In this document: in pieces, positions 17,309-24,918 of the stretch
How the letters are laid out: each line of letters opens with the position of its first letter
Numbering within the stretch: the stretch's first letter is position 1
Source: Hymenobacter sp. DG01
GTDB lineage: Bacteria > Bacteroidota > Bacteroidia > Cytophagales > Hymenobacteraceae
Reading direction: 5' to 3'
Assembly (NCBI RefSeq): GCF_006352025.1
Contig: NZ_CP040936.1
Coordinates: forward strand, 186,001 to 250,000
Length of the DNA stretch: 64,000 bases
Notes under the pieces: generated by a model
Databases searched by the model: none
Told to the model about the DNA's origin: nothing
What the model saw: only the letters and a program-made list of their open reading frames with translations
Position numbers and translations under genes: made by a program

Positions 17309-18235
17309 TTAGCGGATTACCAGTTTGCGGGTAAGCGCTCCGCCAGGGGTTTGGAGCTGGAGCATGTACACGCCGCCGCGCTGCCCCCGCAGATCTATCA
17401 GCCGGCCCCGGGCGGCACTCAGTGGAGCTTTTTCCTCGCGTAAAACCACCCGGCCCGTTACATCCGTCACGGTGAAGGGGGAAGTAGCCAGGGCCGCATC
17501 CACCACGGAGGCCAGCGAAAACTCGCCGGTGGTGCTGGGGTTAGGGTAAATCAGCAGATCGGCGGCCGCCTCGGGGTTGCGCGCGGCCGTGATGCTGCCC
17601 GTGAGCTGAATATCGTCGAGGAGCAGAGTGGTGCCGGCATGAAGATCATCGGTAGTGCCGGAAAACGCGTCGATGCTCAAGGTGTCGGGCGAGAGGCTCA
17701 GCGGCTCGTATTCCAGCGGCTCACTGACCAGCGTATAGGTAGCCGCGGGCGGCAAAACCAGGCCTATGCCTCCAATCAGCTCCGTTTTGCGGCTTTGATA
17801 GCGCGTCAGAACGGCCTGAATGTAGGCTTCGTCGGTGGCCGCGCCGGGCCCCGTCAGCTTGTACCAGAACTGCAGGCGAGCAGGGCGCGCCGTGTAGGGC
17901 ACACCCACGCTGGTAGGCGTGCCGTTGCCCACAAACCCAAATATCGCGCCCTCCACGCCAGGTACCTGCAGGGTATTCAGCGCAACGGCCAGGCTGCCCT
18001 GGTGCGCCTCAGTAGATTTGGTTACGAAGCCCAAATCCGGAACCGGGAAGGGGGCTTCTTCCTGAATCAGGTCTTCGGTGGTAACCCAGCCACGGGGCAC
18101 CTCCCGCTCCAGGTTACGAAACTCCCAGACCTCGAAGGAGTTGTTCAGGTTAGGAGCCGGCGTTTGAGCCCGGGCGGCCGTGGCAGCCATGGATAAACCA
18201 ACTCCTATCAAAAAGGGGCGTAGCAGGTGTCGCAT
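17309..18235 (-). CDS. Secreted T9SS cargo protein, adhesin/carbohydrate-binding-like
   Basis: 308 residues. The signal peptide is about 1-23 (GLSMAATAARAQ). The middle (NNSFEVWEF, HQGSLAVALNTLQVPG, LQFWYKLTGPG, LLLDDIQLTG) looks like a jelly-roll carbohydrate-binding domain of the kind common in Bacteroidota surface proteins. The C-terminal about 80 residues begin with LLIYPNPSTTGEFSL and end ALTRKLVIR, the classic type A sorting domain of the type IX system. No enzyme motif is visible. An AT-rich 117-bp upstream region separates it from the rhomboid gene. Confidence 0.88.
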   Translation of the reverse strand: MRHLLRPFLIGVGLSMAATAARAQTPAPNLNNSFEVWEFRNLEREVPRGWVTTEDLIQEEAPFPVPDLGFVTKSTEAHQGSLAVALNTLQVPGVEGAIFGFVGNGTPTSVGVPYTARPARLQFWYKLTGPGAATDEAYIQAVLTRYQSRKTELIGGIGLVLPPAATYTLVSEPLEYEPLSLSPDTLSIDAFSGTTDDLHAGTTLLLDDIQLTGSITAARNPEAAADLLIYPNPSTTGEFSLASVVDAALATSPFTVTDVTGRVVLREEKAPLSAARGRLIDLRGQRGGVYMLQLQTPGGALTRKLVIR

Positions 18236-18352
18236 GTGAGTTGAAGGCTTGAGTAAATAGAAAGGAATACGGGCAATTTAAAACAATGGCTATTATATAT
18301 AACCAGTAATCTATGCTATTGTATTGCTGATTAGTGTTTGAATGTGAATTAG

Positions 18353-19177
18353 TTAGCGCCGGCTGAAGAGCAGTCCCAGCAAGAACCCCGTCAGTAAGCC
18401 ACCTACGTGCGCGGCATTGTCGGTGGTGTGGGCCTGCAGGCCGCTGGCCAAGCTGCCCGCCAGCAGATACAGCACAAACAGCAGCACGGTGTAGCGCTCC
18501 GGGCGGGTGAAGGCGGCCGGCCGCCGCAGCAAGGTAGCCAGCAGCAGCCCGTACAGGCCGAAAATAGCCCCTGACGCGCCCACCGAATTCAGGCCCTGGG
18601 TGTGCCAGAACCAGCTCAGCAGGCTACCCCCAATCCCGCTCAACAGGTACGCAGTCAGCAGCCGCCGGCCGCCTACCAAGCCCTCCGTCAGCAACCCCAG
18701 AAACACCAGCGAGGCCATGTTCAGCAGCAGGTGAGCCGGTCCGCCGTGCAGAAAACAGCTGGTCAGCAGGCGCCACGGCTGGTTTGGCAGGGTAAGGGGC
18801 GAGAAGTTGGAGCCCCAGCGCACCAGGTCGGGGCCGGTGGGGTGCCAGGCTCCCGCGCCGGTAGCCGCCAGGGCCAGGTACACCAATACATTCAGCCAAA
18901 GTAGGAGAGGGGCAACCTGGTATCCTTGCCGGGGCCAGAATACCCCCCGGAGGGCTCCCCAGACCCCAGGTTGAACAGTAGCCTCCATTTCTGGCCCTGC
19001 TTCCGGGGGCCGGCGCGGCGGACCGGCGGGCAACTCCTGAGGCACCAGGCCGCGGCGCTGCAGCTCCCGCACGGCGGCCTGCCCCACGGCCGCCGGATAC
19101 TGCCGGGCATGCTGGGCCAGGTAGAGCAGCTCGGCATCCGTTTTCTGGGCAAAAAGCGTGGTGGAGTCGGCAGCCAT
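18353..19177 (-). CDS. Rhomboid family intramembrane serine protease
   Basis: 274 residues from ATG 19177; this start aligns with that of the next gene, which shares the same N-terminal module. Residues about 8-45 form the module (QKTDAELLYLAQHARQY, then RELQRRG). The rhomboid domain follows with six or so helices, the catalytic Ser in NSVGASGAIFGLYG and the catalytic His in NAAHVGGLLTGF. It would cleave membrane proteins inside the bilayer. The 110-bp gap to the related upstream gene makes co-expression possible. Confidence 0.92.
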   Translation of the reverse strand: MAADSTTLFAQKTDAELLYLAQHARQYPAAVGQAAVRELQRRGLVPQELPAGPPRRPPEAGPEMEATVQPGVWGALRGVFWPRQGYQVAPLLLWLNVLVYLALAATGAGAWHPTGPDLVRWGSNFSPLTLPNQPWRLLTSCFLHGGPAHLLLNMASLVFLGLLTEGLVGGRRLLTAYLLSGIGGSLLSWFWHTQGLNSVGASGAIFGLYGLLLATLLRRPAAFTRPERYTVLLFVLYLLAGSLASGLQAHTTDNAAHVGGLLTGFLLGLLFSRR

Positions 19178-19287
19178 AGGCGTAAAAGCAATGAGGCGCC
19201 CCCGCCCGAAAATCGGCGGGGCGCCCCATTGCGGCTTCATAAACCCTGCCAGCCCAACCCGGCCTGACAGGTTTGCGCACCTGCGTC

Positions 19288-20136
19288 TTACAGGTCGGTG
19301 ATGTTGCCTTGAATAGGCGCTTTACGCTGGTAGTGGCCGCGCAGCTCTTCTGCCAAACCGGTGGCCTCCTGGTTTACGCGCTCCTCTTCCTTGTCCATGA
19401 GCTCCATCTGGGCCTCGTAGCGCGACTTAAAGCTCTGGAGGGAGCTGCGGCGCAGGGTCAGGCCCTGGTGCATCAGGTTCAGGCGGGCCTCCATGGTAGG
19501 GGTGAGGTGCTGGTTGTAGGCCTTGGCCCGCATAAACCAGCTGATGCGCTCCAGCGTGAGGTCAACCTGGCCGGGGAATACGCCGGTAACGGCCCCGGTG
19601 CGCGCCTGTTTGGTTAGGTGAACGGCTGCGTTTTCGGCCAGCCAGTAGCGCCGGGCCATGCGTAGGTAGCGGCCGGTGGCCGTGGTGTCGGCGCGGTCGG
19701 CGGCGGGCAGCTGGCTGCGTACCTCGGCCACCTGAGCGCGGGTTTCGACCTCGAAATCAGGTAGGCGCTCTACTTTCACAGCTTCCAGCACAATAGGGCC
19801 CGCCGGCTTTGGTGTGGCGGCCTGGGACGCGGCCGGGGCTGCTTGCTGGGAGGAGCGCAGGCCCCACCAGGCCAGGCCCAGCACCAGGGCCGCCAGCACC
19901 ACGCCAGGCCACCAGCGGGCCAGGAAGGTCGGTTCCGGCTCCACATACTCCAGCGACAAAGGCGAAGCGGCTGGTTCAGGAGCCGGGGGTTTGGGCAGCT
20001 CGGCGCCCCGGCGGCGCAATTCCCGGCCGGCCTCTGCTACCAGGGCCGGGTGGTAAAGCTCGGGGTGCCGCACCAGGTAGAGCAGCTCCTCAGTGGTTTT
20101 TTGCAGGAAAGAATCGGATGCAGAAGAAGTAGCCAT
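19288..20136 (-). CDS. Membrane-anchored protein sharing the rhomboid N-terminal module
   Basis: 282 residues, no full-length family recognised. Residues 8-45 (SFLQKTTEELLYLVRHPELY, then RELRRRG) match the N-terminus of the neighbouring rhomboid at about 45 percent by eye. A Pro-rich linker, one membrane helix at about 75-93 (WWPGVVLAALVLGLAWWGL), and a long helical, charged region follow, rich in Arg, Glu and Gln, with no cysteine. One pass with a large outer or inner helical domain is likely. The shared module suggests a common partner or placement with the rhomboid. Confidence 0.8.
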   Translation of the reverse strand: MATSSASDSFLQKTTEELLYLVRHPELYHPALVAEAGRELRRRGAELPKPPAPEPAASPLSLEYVEPEPTFLARWWPGVVLAALVLGLAWWGLRSSQQAAPAASQAATPKPAGPIVLEAVKVERLPDFEVETRAQVAEVRSQLPAADRADTTATGRYLRMARRYWLAENAAVHLTKQARTGAVTGVFPGQVDLTLERISWFMRAKAYNQHLTPTMEARLNLMHQGLTLRRSSLQSFKSRYEAQMELMDKEEERVNQEATGLAEELRGHYQRKAPIQGNITDL

Positions 20137-20292
20137 GCGAAATCGGTAACAGGATACAGCAGAAAAATCTCCCGAAAATGGCGAAAAGCCCCCGGACTAC
20201 CAGCAGCCCCACCCCAACGCCCCGGCGGGCCTTGCGTATAGCTAAGGCCGGGCCCCACCTGCCCGCTTTCTCCACCTTACCAACTGCCCCAT

Positions 20293-20601
20293 ATGACTAC
20301 GCCCCGCGAAGAACCCATAGATGCCAGCAACCTGCCCGAGGGCACGGATTCCCAGTCCAGCCAACGCCAGCCCGACGGCCGCTTGTCGCCCGGCAGCCAC
20401 GATACCGGCCTTAATGCCGATGACAACTCCGGCAGCGGCGGCACCGAAGGCGGCCAGGCCATCAGTGGAGCCCGCGTGCGCTCAGGCGCGCCCAACTACG
20501 ATGCCCCCGGTAACGCCCAGGACGGCGACGTAGGCGGCAACAGCATCAGCGCCGGCACCGGGGTTTCGGGCGGCGAAACCGGGCAGGTGCCCCAACTGTA
20601 A
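20293..20601 (+). CDS. Small acidic disordered protein
   Basis: 102 residues rich in Gly, Ser, Asp, Asn, Gln and Pro, with no hydrophobic core, no cysteine and no signal peptide. It appears to be intrinsically disordered. ATG 20293 starts after a 156-bp divergent spacer. It is followed 25 bp later by a similar small protein, so the two are probably one transcript. Stress-related or hydrophilin-like roles are possible, but this is a guess. Confidence 0.65.
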   Translation: MTTPREEPIDASNLPEGTDSQSSQRQPDGRLSPGSHDTGLNADDNSGSGGTEGGQAISGARVRSGAPNYDAPGNAQDGDVGGNSISAGTGVSGGETGQVPQL

Positions 20602-20626
20602 TTTCCCACCGCTAACTCTCCTCCTT

Positions 20627-20860
20627 ATGGCAACTCAGCAAGGCAACCCTACCCCCCAGAACGGCGGTCAAGCCTCCCAATCCAGCACCGGCCCCAACGA
20701 AGCCGCCAAGCAACCCGCTACTAACCAGGAAGAACTGTCTCAGGACGATGGCGCCGGCATCCGCGGCGGCTACGGCGACAGTGACCAGACCAACGGCCTG
20801 GAGGGCGGCAACCAAACGAAATCTGACCGCTCCGATCCTCAGCAGTCGGCTCAGGAGTAG
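20627..20860 (+). CDS. Small acidic disordered protein
   Basis: 77 residues, rich in Gln, Asn, Ser, Gly and Asp (starts MATQQGNPTPQNGGQ, contains LSQDDGAGIRGGYGDSDQ). No domain recognised. It is the second of two adjacent hydrophilic proteins and is closed by a strong terminator, which supports a real two-gene unit. Confidence 0.65.
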   Translation: MATQQGNPTPQNGGQASQSSTGPNEAAKQPATNQEELSQDDGAGIRGGYGDSDQTNGLEGGNQTKSDRSDPQQSAQE

Positions 20861-20888
20861 CCCAGGCGGCTAACTTGCCCGTAACCTA

Positions 20889-20947
20889 ACCACGCCCGGT
20901 TTCCCTGCAGCCCCTACCAGGCGGGCCGGGAAGCCGGGCGTGGTTTT
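20889..20947 (+). terminator. Rho-independent terminator with long loop
   Basis: AACCACGCCCGG and its complement CCGGGCGTGGTT close a loop of about 35 nt that itself contains shorter pairing, followed by TTT. It ends the two disordered-protein genes. Confidence 0.75.
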
Positions 20948-20995
20948 GTGTTGGCCGGAGACGGCAATACGCTGTTCCTTGTACCTTGCCGTGGC

Positions 20996-22243
20996 ATGAA
21001 AAACCTTTGGCTCGGGCTGCTGCTGAGTGGGTACTGCCTGCTACCCAGGGCGCAGGCCCAAAACCTGTTGCGCCGGCAGCTCGCCTCCGATTCGGTGCTG
21101 GCGCCGGTGCTCCGGCAAGCCGCCGCGCATCGGGTTCAGATTCTTTACACCCGCATCCGGCGCGACGCGCGCGGGCGGCCTCACTTTCGAAGCTACCGCT
21201 ACCGGGTGCGGCCCCACGAGTATTTCTACCCGGCCAGTGCCATTAAGCTGCCGGTAGCGGCGCTGGCTCTGGAGAAAATGCAGCGGCTGAGCCAGCAGAT
21301 TCCGGAGCTGAGCAGCAGCTCGCCGCTCCGCCTCGACTCGGCCAGTTGGGGCCAAACGCCCGTGCTGCGCGATACCAGCAGCCAAACTATGCGGGCCAGT
21401 GTGGCGCAGTACGTGCGCAAAATTCTGCTGGTCAGTGATAACGACGCCTATAACCGCCTCTACGAGTTTCTGGGGCCTGCCGAGCTGCGTGCTGGCTTGC
21501 ACCGCCACGGCCTGCGCCAAACGCTGGTGCGCCACCGCCTCTCCGTCGGCGACCAGGACTCCACGGCCCGCCGTACCAATCCGCTGGCCTTCTTCGCTGA
21601 TACCAGCCTGACTCGCCCGCTGTACGTGCAGCCAGCTGCCACCTTTGCGGGGCGCTGGCCCCGGCCGTGGCGGCGCGGGTGGCGGGTAGGGCAAAGCCAC
21701 TGGCAGGGCGGTACGCTGGTAAACGAGCCGCTCGATTTCCAGACCAAAAATGTAGCCTCCCTACCCGATCTGCAGCGCGCGCTCCGGCTCTTGCTGTTTC
21801 CGGAGGCTGACCCGGCCCGCCGCCGTTTCCGGCTGGCTCCCGCCGATGCGGCCCTGCTGCGCGACTACCTGCACCGCCTGCCCCGGCAAAGCCCGGACCC
21901 GCGCTACCCGGCGGCCCTCCACCCCGACAACTACGCGAAGTTTCTGCTGGCGGGCGGGGCGCCGGGGCCGCTGCCGGAGGGCGTGCAGATTTATAACAAA
22001 ATAGGGCAGGCCTACGGCTTTCTTATCGATAACGCCTACATCACGAATCCGGCCCGGGGCGTGGAGTTTCTGCTCAGCGCGGTGGTGTACGTCAACCCGG
22101 ACGGCATTCTCAACGATGACCAGTACGAGTACGACACGGTGGGTCTGCCGTTTTTGCGGCGGCTGGGGCAACGTATCTACCAGTTTGAGCTCGACAACCA
22201 CCGGCAGCGGCCCGGTGTAACAGTGCCCATACCTCAACCGTAA
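20996..22243 (+). CDS. Serine hydrolase, class A beta-lactamase fold
   Basis: 415 residues from ATG 20996, where a signal peptide begins (ends PRAQAQ). An in-frame GTG at 20948 sits in the terminator and is not used. The three active-site motifs are present: S81-A-I-K84, S147-D-N149, and K335-I-G337. It would react with peptidoglycan peptides or beta-lactams in the periplasm. The protein is much longer than a secreted beta-lactamase (about 290), and the third motif is KIG rather than KTG, so a penicillin-binding or amidase-like role is also possible. It is followed by a VanX-like dipeptidase, a natural functional neighbour. Confidence 0.88.
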   Translation: MKNLWLGLLLSGYCLLPRAQAQNLLRRQLASDSVLAPVLRQAAAHRVQILYTRIRRDARGRPHFRSYRYRVRPHEYFYPASAIKLPVAALALEKMQRLSQQIPELSSSSPLRLDSASWGQTPVLRDTSSQTMRASVAQYVRKILLVSDNDAYNRLYEFLGPAELRAGLHRHGLRQTLVRHRLSVGDQDSTARRTNPLAFFADTSLTRPLYVQPAATFAGRWPRPWRRGWRVGQSHWQGGTLVNEPLDFQTKNVASLPDLQRALRLLLFPEADPARRRFRLAPADAALLRDYLHRLPRQSPDPRYPAALHPDNYAKFLLAGGAPGPLPEGVQIYNKIGQAYGFLIDNAYITNPARGVEFLLSAVVYVNPDGILNDDQYEYDTVGLPFLRRLGQRIYQFELDNHRQRPGVTVPIPQP

Positions 22244-22291
22244 GAGGCAGCATTCGTTGCTGTCCGGCGGCAGCTCTGATTGAATTACCCT

Positions 22292-22921
22292 ATGGCTGCC
22301 AACGCATTCGGACTTTCGCTTATCAACTCCCAGGAGCACTACCAGCAGCGCATCGCTCAAAACCGGGAGCAAGAACTGGTTGACCTGCGGGAGTTGATTC
22401 CAGACCTGGTATTGGACATCCGGTACGCCACCAGCCGTAATCTGCTGGGCGTGGCCCTATATCCGGCCGCTGAAGCTTACCTGTGCCGACCCGTGGCGGA
22501 AGCCCTTGTGAGGGTGCAGGCCGCCCTGGCCCAGCGGGGACTAGGGCTATGTGTGTATGATGCTTACCGGCCTTACAGCGTATCGGTGCGCCTGTACGAG
22601 CACCTACAGGACGAAAACGTGGCGGCCCCGCCCTGGCGCGGCTCACGTCACAACCGGGGTTGCTCCGTGGATGTGGGCCTAGTGGAGCGGGCCACAGGCC
22701 GGCATGTACCCCTGCCCACCGACTTCGACGAGCTGACCCCAGCCGCCCACATCCGGTTTGCGACCCTACCCACCCATATCCTGCTGAACCGCACCGTGCT
22801 GCTGGCCGCCATGCAGGCCCAGGGCTTCATCAACTACCCCCACGAATGGTGGCACTTCGACTTCCACCGCTGGGCTGAGTTCGACCTGCTCGACCTGCCC
22901 TTCGCGGCACTCCGGCGGTGA
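22292..22921 (+). CDS. D-alanyl-D-alanine dipeptidase, VanX/M15D family
   Basis: 209 residues from ATG 22292. Zinc ligands and catalytic residues fit M15D: His120 and Asp127 in SRHNRGCSVDVG, then Glu185 and His188 in HEWWHFDF. DLVLDIRYATSRNLLG and CVYDAYRPYSVSVRLYEHL are family motifs. It should cut D-Ala-D-Ala from cell-wall turnover. No signal peptide is clear, so it may be cytoplasmic like VanX or DdpX. Lies 48 bp after the serine hydrolase, so a shared transcript is likely. No VanA/VanH partners are present, so glycopeptide resistance is not suggested. Confidence 0.92.
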   Translation: MAANAFGLSLINSQEHYQQRIAQNREQELVDLRELIPDLVLDIRYATSRNLLGVALYPAAEAYLCRPVAEALVRVQAALAQRGLGLCVYDAYRPYSVSVRLYEHLQDENVAAPPWRGSRHNRGCSVDVGLVERATGRHVPLPTDFDELTPAAHIRFATLPTHILLNRTVLLAAMQAQGFINYPHEWWHFDFHRWAEFDLLDLPFAALRR

Positions 22922-23048
22922 AGTGGTGAATGAGTGAATGAGTAAAGTGGTGACATACTGGCGGCAGACTTAGGCAACTTCACCGCCGCGTCTGCCCGCC
23001 GGCCAATCGGGCCTATACACTTCACTCATTCACTCAGCCACTCATTCC
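22921..23048. repeat. Inverted repeat of GAATGAGT units around a hairpin
   Basis: The spacer between two genes starts with GTGAATGAGTGAATGAGT and ends with its near-complement (CTTCACTCATTCACTC, with further CACTCATTCC). Between them GGCGGCAGAC and GTCTGCCCGCC form an inner hairpin. The outer arms begin at the stop codon of the dipeptidase gene. The whole could fold into one cruciform or RNA stem. Confidence 0.7.
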
Positions 23049-23057
23049 CCGTTCCAC

Positions 23058-23065
23058 TACCTTTG
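23058..23065 (+). promoter_or_regulatory. -7 promoter box directly before the GHL10 gene
   Basis: TACCTTTG matches TAnnTTTG and ends five bases before ATG 23071. A -33 TTG is not seen at the usual distance. If used, the transcript would start at or next to the ATG. Confidence 0.5.
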
Positions 23066-23070
23066 TGGTA

Positions 23071-24849
23071 ATGTTTGGATTACCTGCCGCCCGCCGCTTT
23101 CTGTTTTTTCTGATTCTGAGTATCAATTGGCTGGCTGCCCGGGCCGCCGATGTGCCGCCTAAGCGCGAGCTGCGCGGGGTATGGATTGCTACCGTTGAGA
23201 ATATTGACTGGCCCAGCAGCCGCGCCCTCACGCCGGAGCAGCAGCGCCGCGAGTACCGCCGTATGCTCGATGACCACCAGCGCAGTGGCATCAACGCCGT
23301 GTTTGTGCAGGTGCGGCCCGCTTCCGATGCCTTCTACCAGAGCAATCTGGAGCCCTGGAGCAAGTGGCTGACCGGGCAGCAGGGCAAGGCGCCCACCCCG
23401 TTCTACGACCCCTTGCCCTTTCTGATTGAGGAAGCCCACCGCCGGGGCATGGAGTTTCATGCCTGGTTTAACCCGTACCGGGCCACGATGGACACGGTCA
23501 CGCGCCGGCTGGCTCCCAACCACCCCTACCGCAAGCATCCCGAGTGGTTTCTGCGCTACTCGGGCAAGCTGCTTTATAACCCCGGCCTGCCCGAGGTGCG
23601 CAACTACATCAGCGAGGTAATTCTGGACGTGGTGCGCCGCTACGATATTGACGGCGTCCACTTCGACGACTACTTCTACCCCTACCCCGAAAGCGGGCAG
23701 GTAATCCGCGACGAGGACGCTTTCGCCCGCTTCAACCCCGATGGCCTGAAGCTGGCGGACTGGCGCCGGCAGAACGTGAACACGCTTATCCGCGACCTGC
23801 ACGACTCCATTCAGCACACCAAGCGCTGGGTGAAGTTCGGTATTTCGCCCTTCGGCGTGTGGCGCAACCAAACCTCCGACCCCAACGGCTCGGCCACCAA
23901 AGCCTTCCAGGGCTACGACGGCCTGTACGCCGATGCGCTGGAGTGGCTGCGCCAGGGCTGGGTTGATTACGTGCTGCCCCAGCTATACTGGAGCACGGGC
24001 TTCAAGGTGGCCCAGTATCCGGTGCTGGTGGAGTGGTGGGCCCGCAACAGCAACGGCCGCCACCTCTACATCGGGCACGGTGCCTACCGCATGTCGGAAA
24101 GCACGAAGTCGGACACGGTGTGGCGCAACCCGCGCGAGCTGCCCCGGCAGGTACGCCTGAACCGCACCTTCCCGACGGAAGTAGGGGGTAGCGTATTCTT
24201 CAGCTCGAAGTCGTTGATGGCGAACGTGCTGAATACTACCGACTCCCTGCGCCAGCATGAGTTTCGCTACCCCGCCCTGGTGCCCACCATGCCCTGGCTG
24301 GATGCCGTGCCCCCCCGGCCGGCCCAGAACCTGACTGCTGCCACCGGCCCCGCCGCAACCACCCTAAGCTGGCAGCCCGGCCCCGCCGCCGCCGACGGCG
24401 ACCAGGCCGCCTACTACGCCCTCTATCGCTTCGCCGACGACCAGACGCCTACCCCCGACGACCCGCGCAACCTGCTGGCCCTCATCCGACCCCAGTCCGG
24501 CCGCCCCCTGACGTTCCTGGATACCACGGCCCGCGCCGGCCAGGGCTACTCCTATTACCTCACCGCCTTCGACAGGCTGCACAATGAGAGCCGGCCGATT
24601 TCGGTGCGCACCACGGGCCGCGCCGCCGAGGTGGTAGTAGCTCAGGCCGCACCGCCCACGCCGAGCGCCGAGCCTGTTGCTACCCCGGCCCCGGCTACCA
24701 CCCAGCCCACTGTGCCACCCGTGCGCCCCACACCTCGGCCAGCTACCCCACGGCCCACTACCACTGTCAGCACGCCTACCAAGGTCAAAGTCAAGACCAA
24801 GTCCAAGCGGCGCGGCGGCTTCTTCCGGCGCCTGTTCGGCGGGCGCTAA
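23071..24849 (+). CDS. GHL10-family glycoside hydrolase-like protein (YngK type), secreted
   Basis: 592 residues from ATG 23071. The signal peptide is about 1-26 (LSINWLAARAAD). The catalytic-type barrel has the family opening RELRGVWIATVENIDWPS, then NAVFVQVRPASDAFY, EFHAWFNPYRA, YDIDGVHFDDYFYPYP and VDYVLPQLYWS. A fibronectin type III-like domain covers about 410-510. The rest is Pro/Thr-rich and ends in a strongly basic amphipathic tail (KVKVKTKSKRRGG, FFRRLFGGR). The enzyme class (DUF187/GHL10) is thought to act on polysaccharide or peptidoglycan, matching the two cell-wall genes upstream. The basic tail may bind the envelope. Confidence 0.9.
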   Translation: MFGLPAARRFLFFLILSINWLAARAADVPPKRELRGVWIATVENIDWPSSRALTPEQQRREYRRMLDDHQRSGINAVFVQVRPASDAFYQSNLEPWSKWLTGQQGKAPTPFYDPLPFLIEEAHRRGMEFHAWFNPYRATMDTVTRRLAPNHPYRKHPEWFLRYSGKLLYNPGLPEVRNYISEVILDVVRRYDIDGVHFDDYFYPYPESGQVIRDEDAFARFNPDGLKLADWRRQNVNTLIRDLHDSIQHTKRWVKFGISPFGVWRNQTSDPNGSATKAFQGYDGLYADALEWLRQGWVDYVLPQLYWSTGFKVAQYPVLVEWWARNSNGRHLYIGHGAYRMSESTKSDTVWRNPRELPRQVRLNRTFPTEVGGSVFFSSKSLMANVLNTTDSLRQHEFRYPALVPTMPWLDAVPPRPAQNLTAATGPAATTLSWQPGPAAADGDQAAYYALYRFADDQTPTPDDPRNLLALIRPQSGRPLTFLDTTARAGQGYSYYLTAFDRLHNESRPISVRTTGRAAEVVVAQAAPPTPSAEPVATPAPATTQPTVPPVRPTPRPATPRPTTTVSTPTKVKVKTKSKRRGGFFRRLFGGR

Positions 24850-24863
24850 GGCTACCTAAACAT

Positions 24864-24899
24864 AAAAAAGGCCTCCCCTAAGTTGGGGAGGCCTTTTTT
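24864..24899. terminator. Bidirectional terminator
   Basis: AAAAAAGGCCTCCCC and GGGGAGGCCTTTTTT form a strong stem with a short loop, between the GHL10 gene (+) and the convergent lipoprotein gene (-). Confidence 0.93.
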
Positions 24900-24918
24900 G
24901 ATAATGAGCTAACAGGAC

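Noticed and set aside
22292..22921. Glycopeptide resistance cluster
   Set aside because: Only a VanX-like dipeptidase is present; no VanA-type ligase, VanH or VanRS genes nearby.
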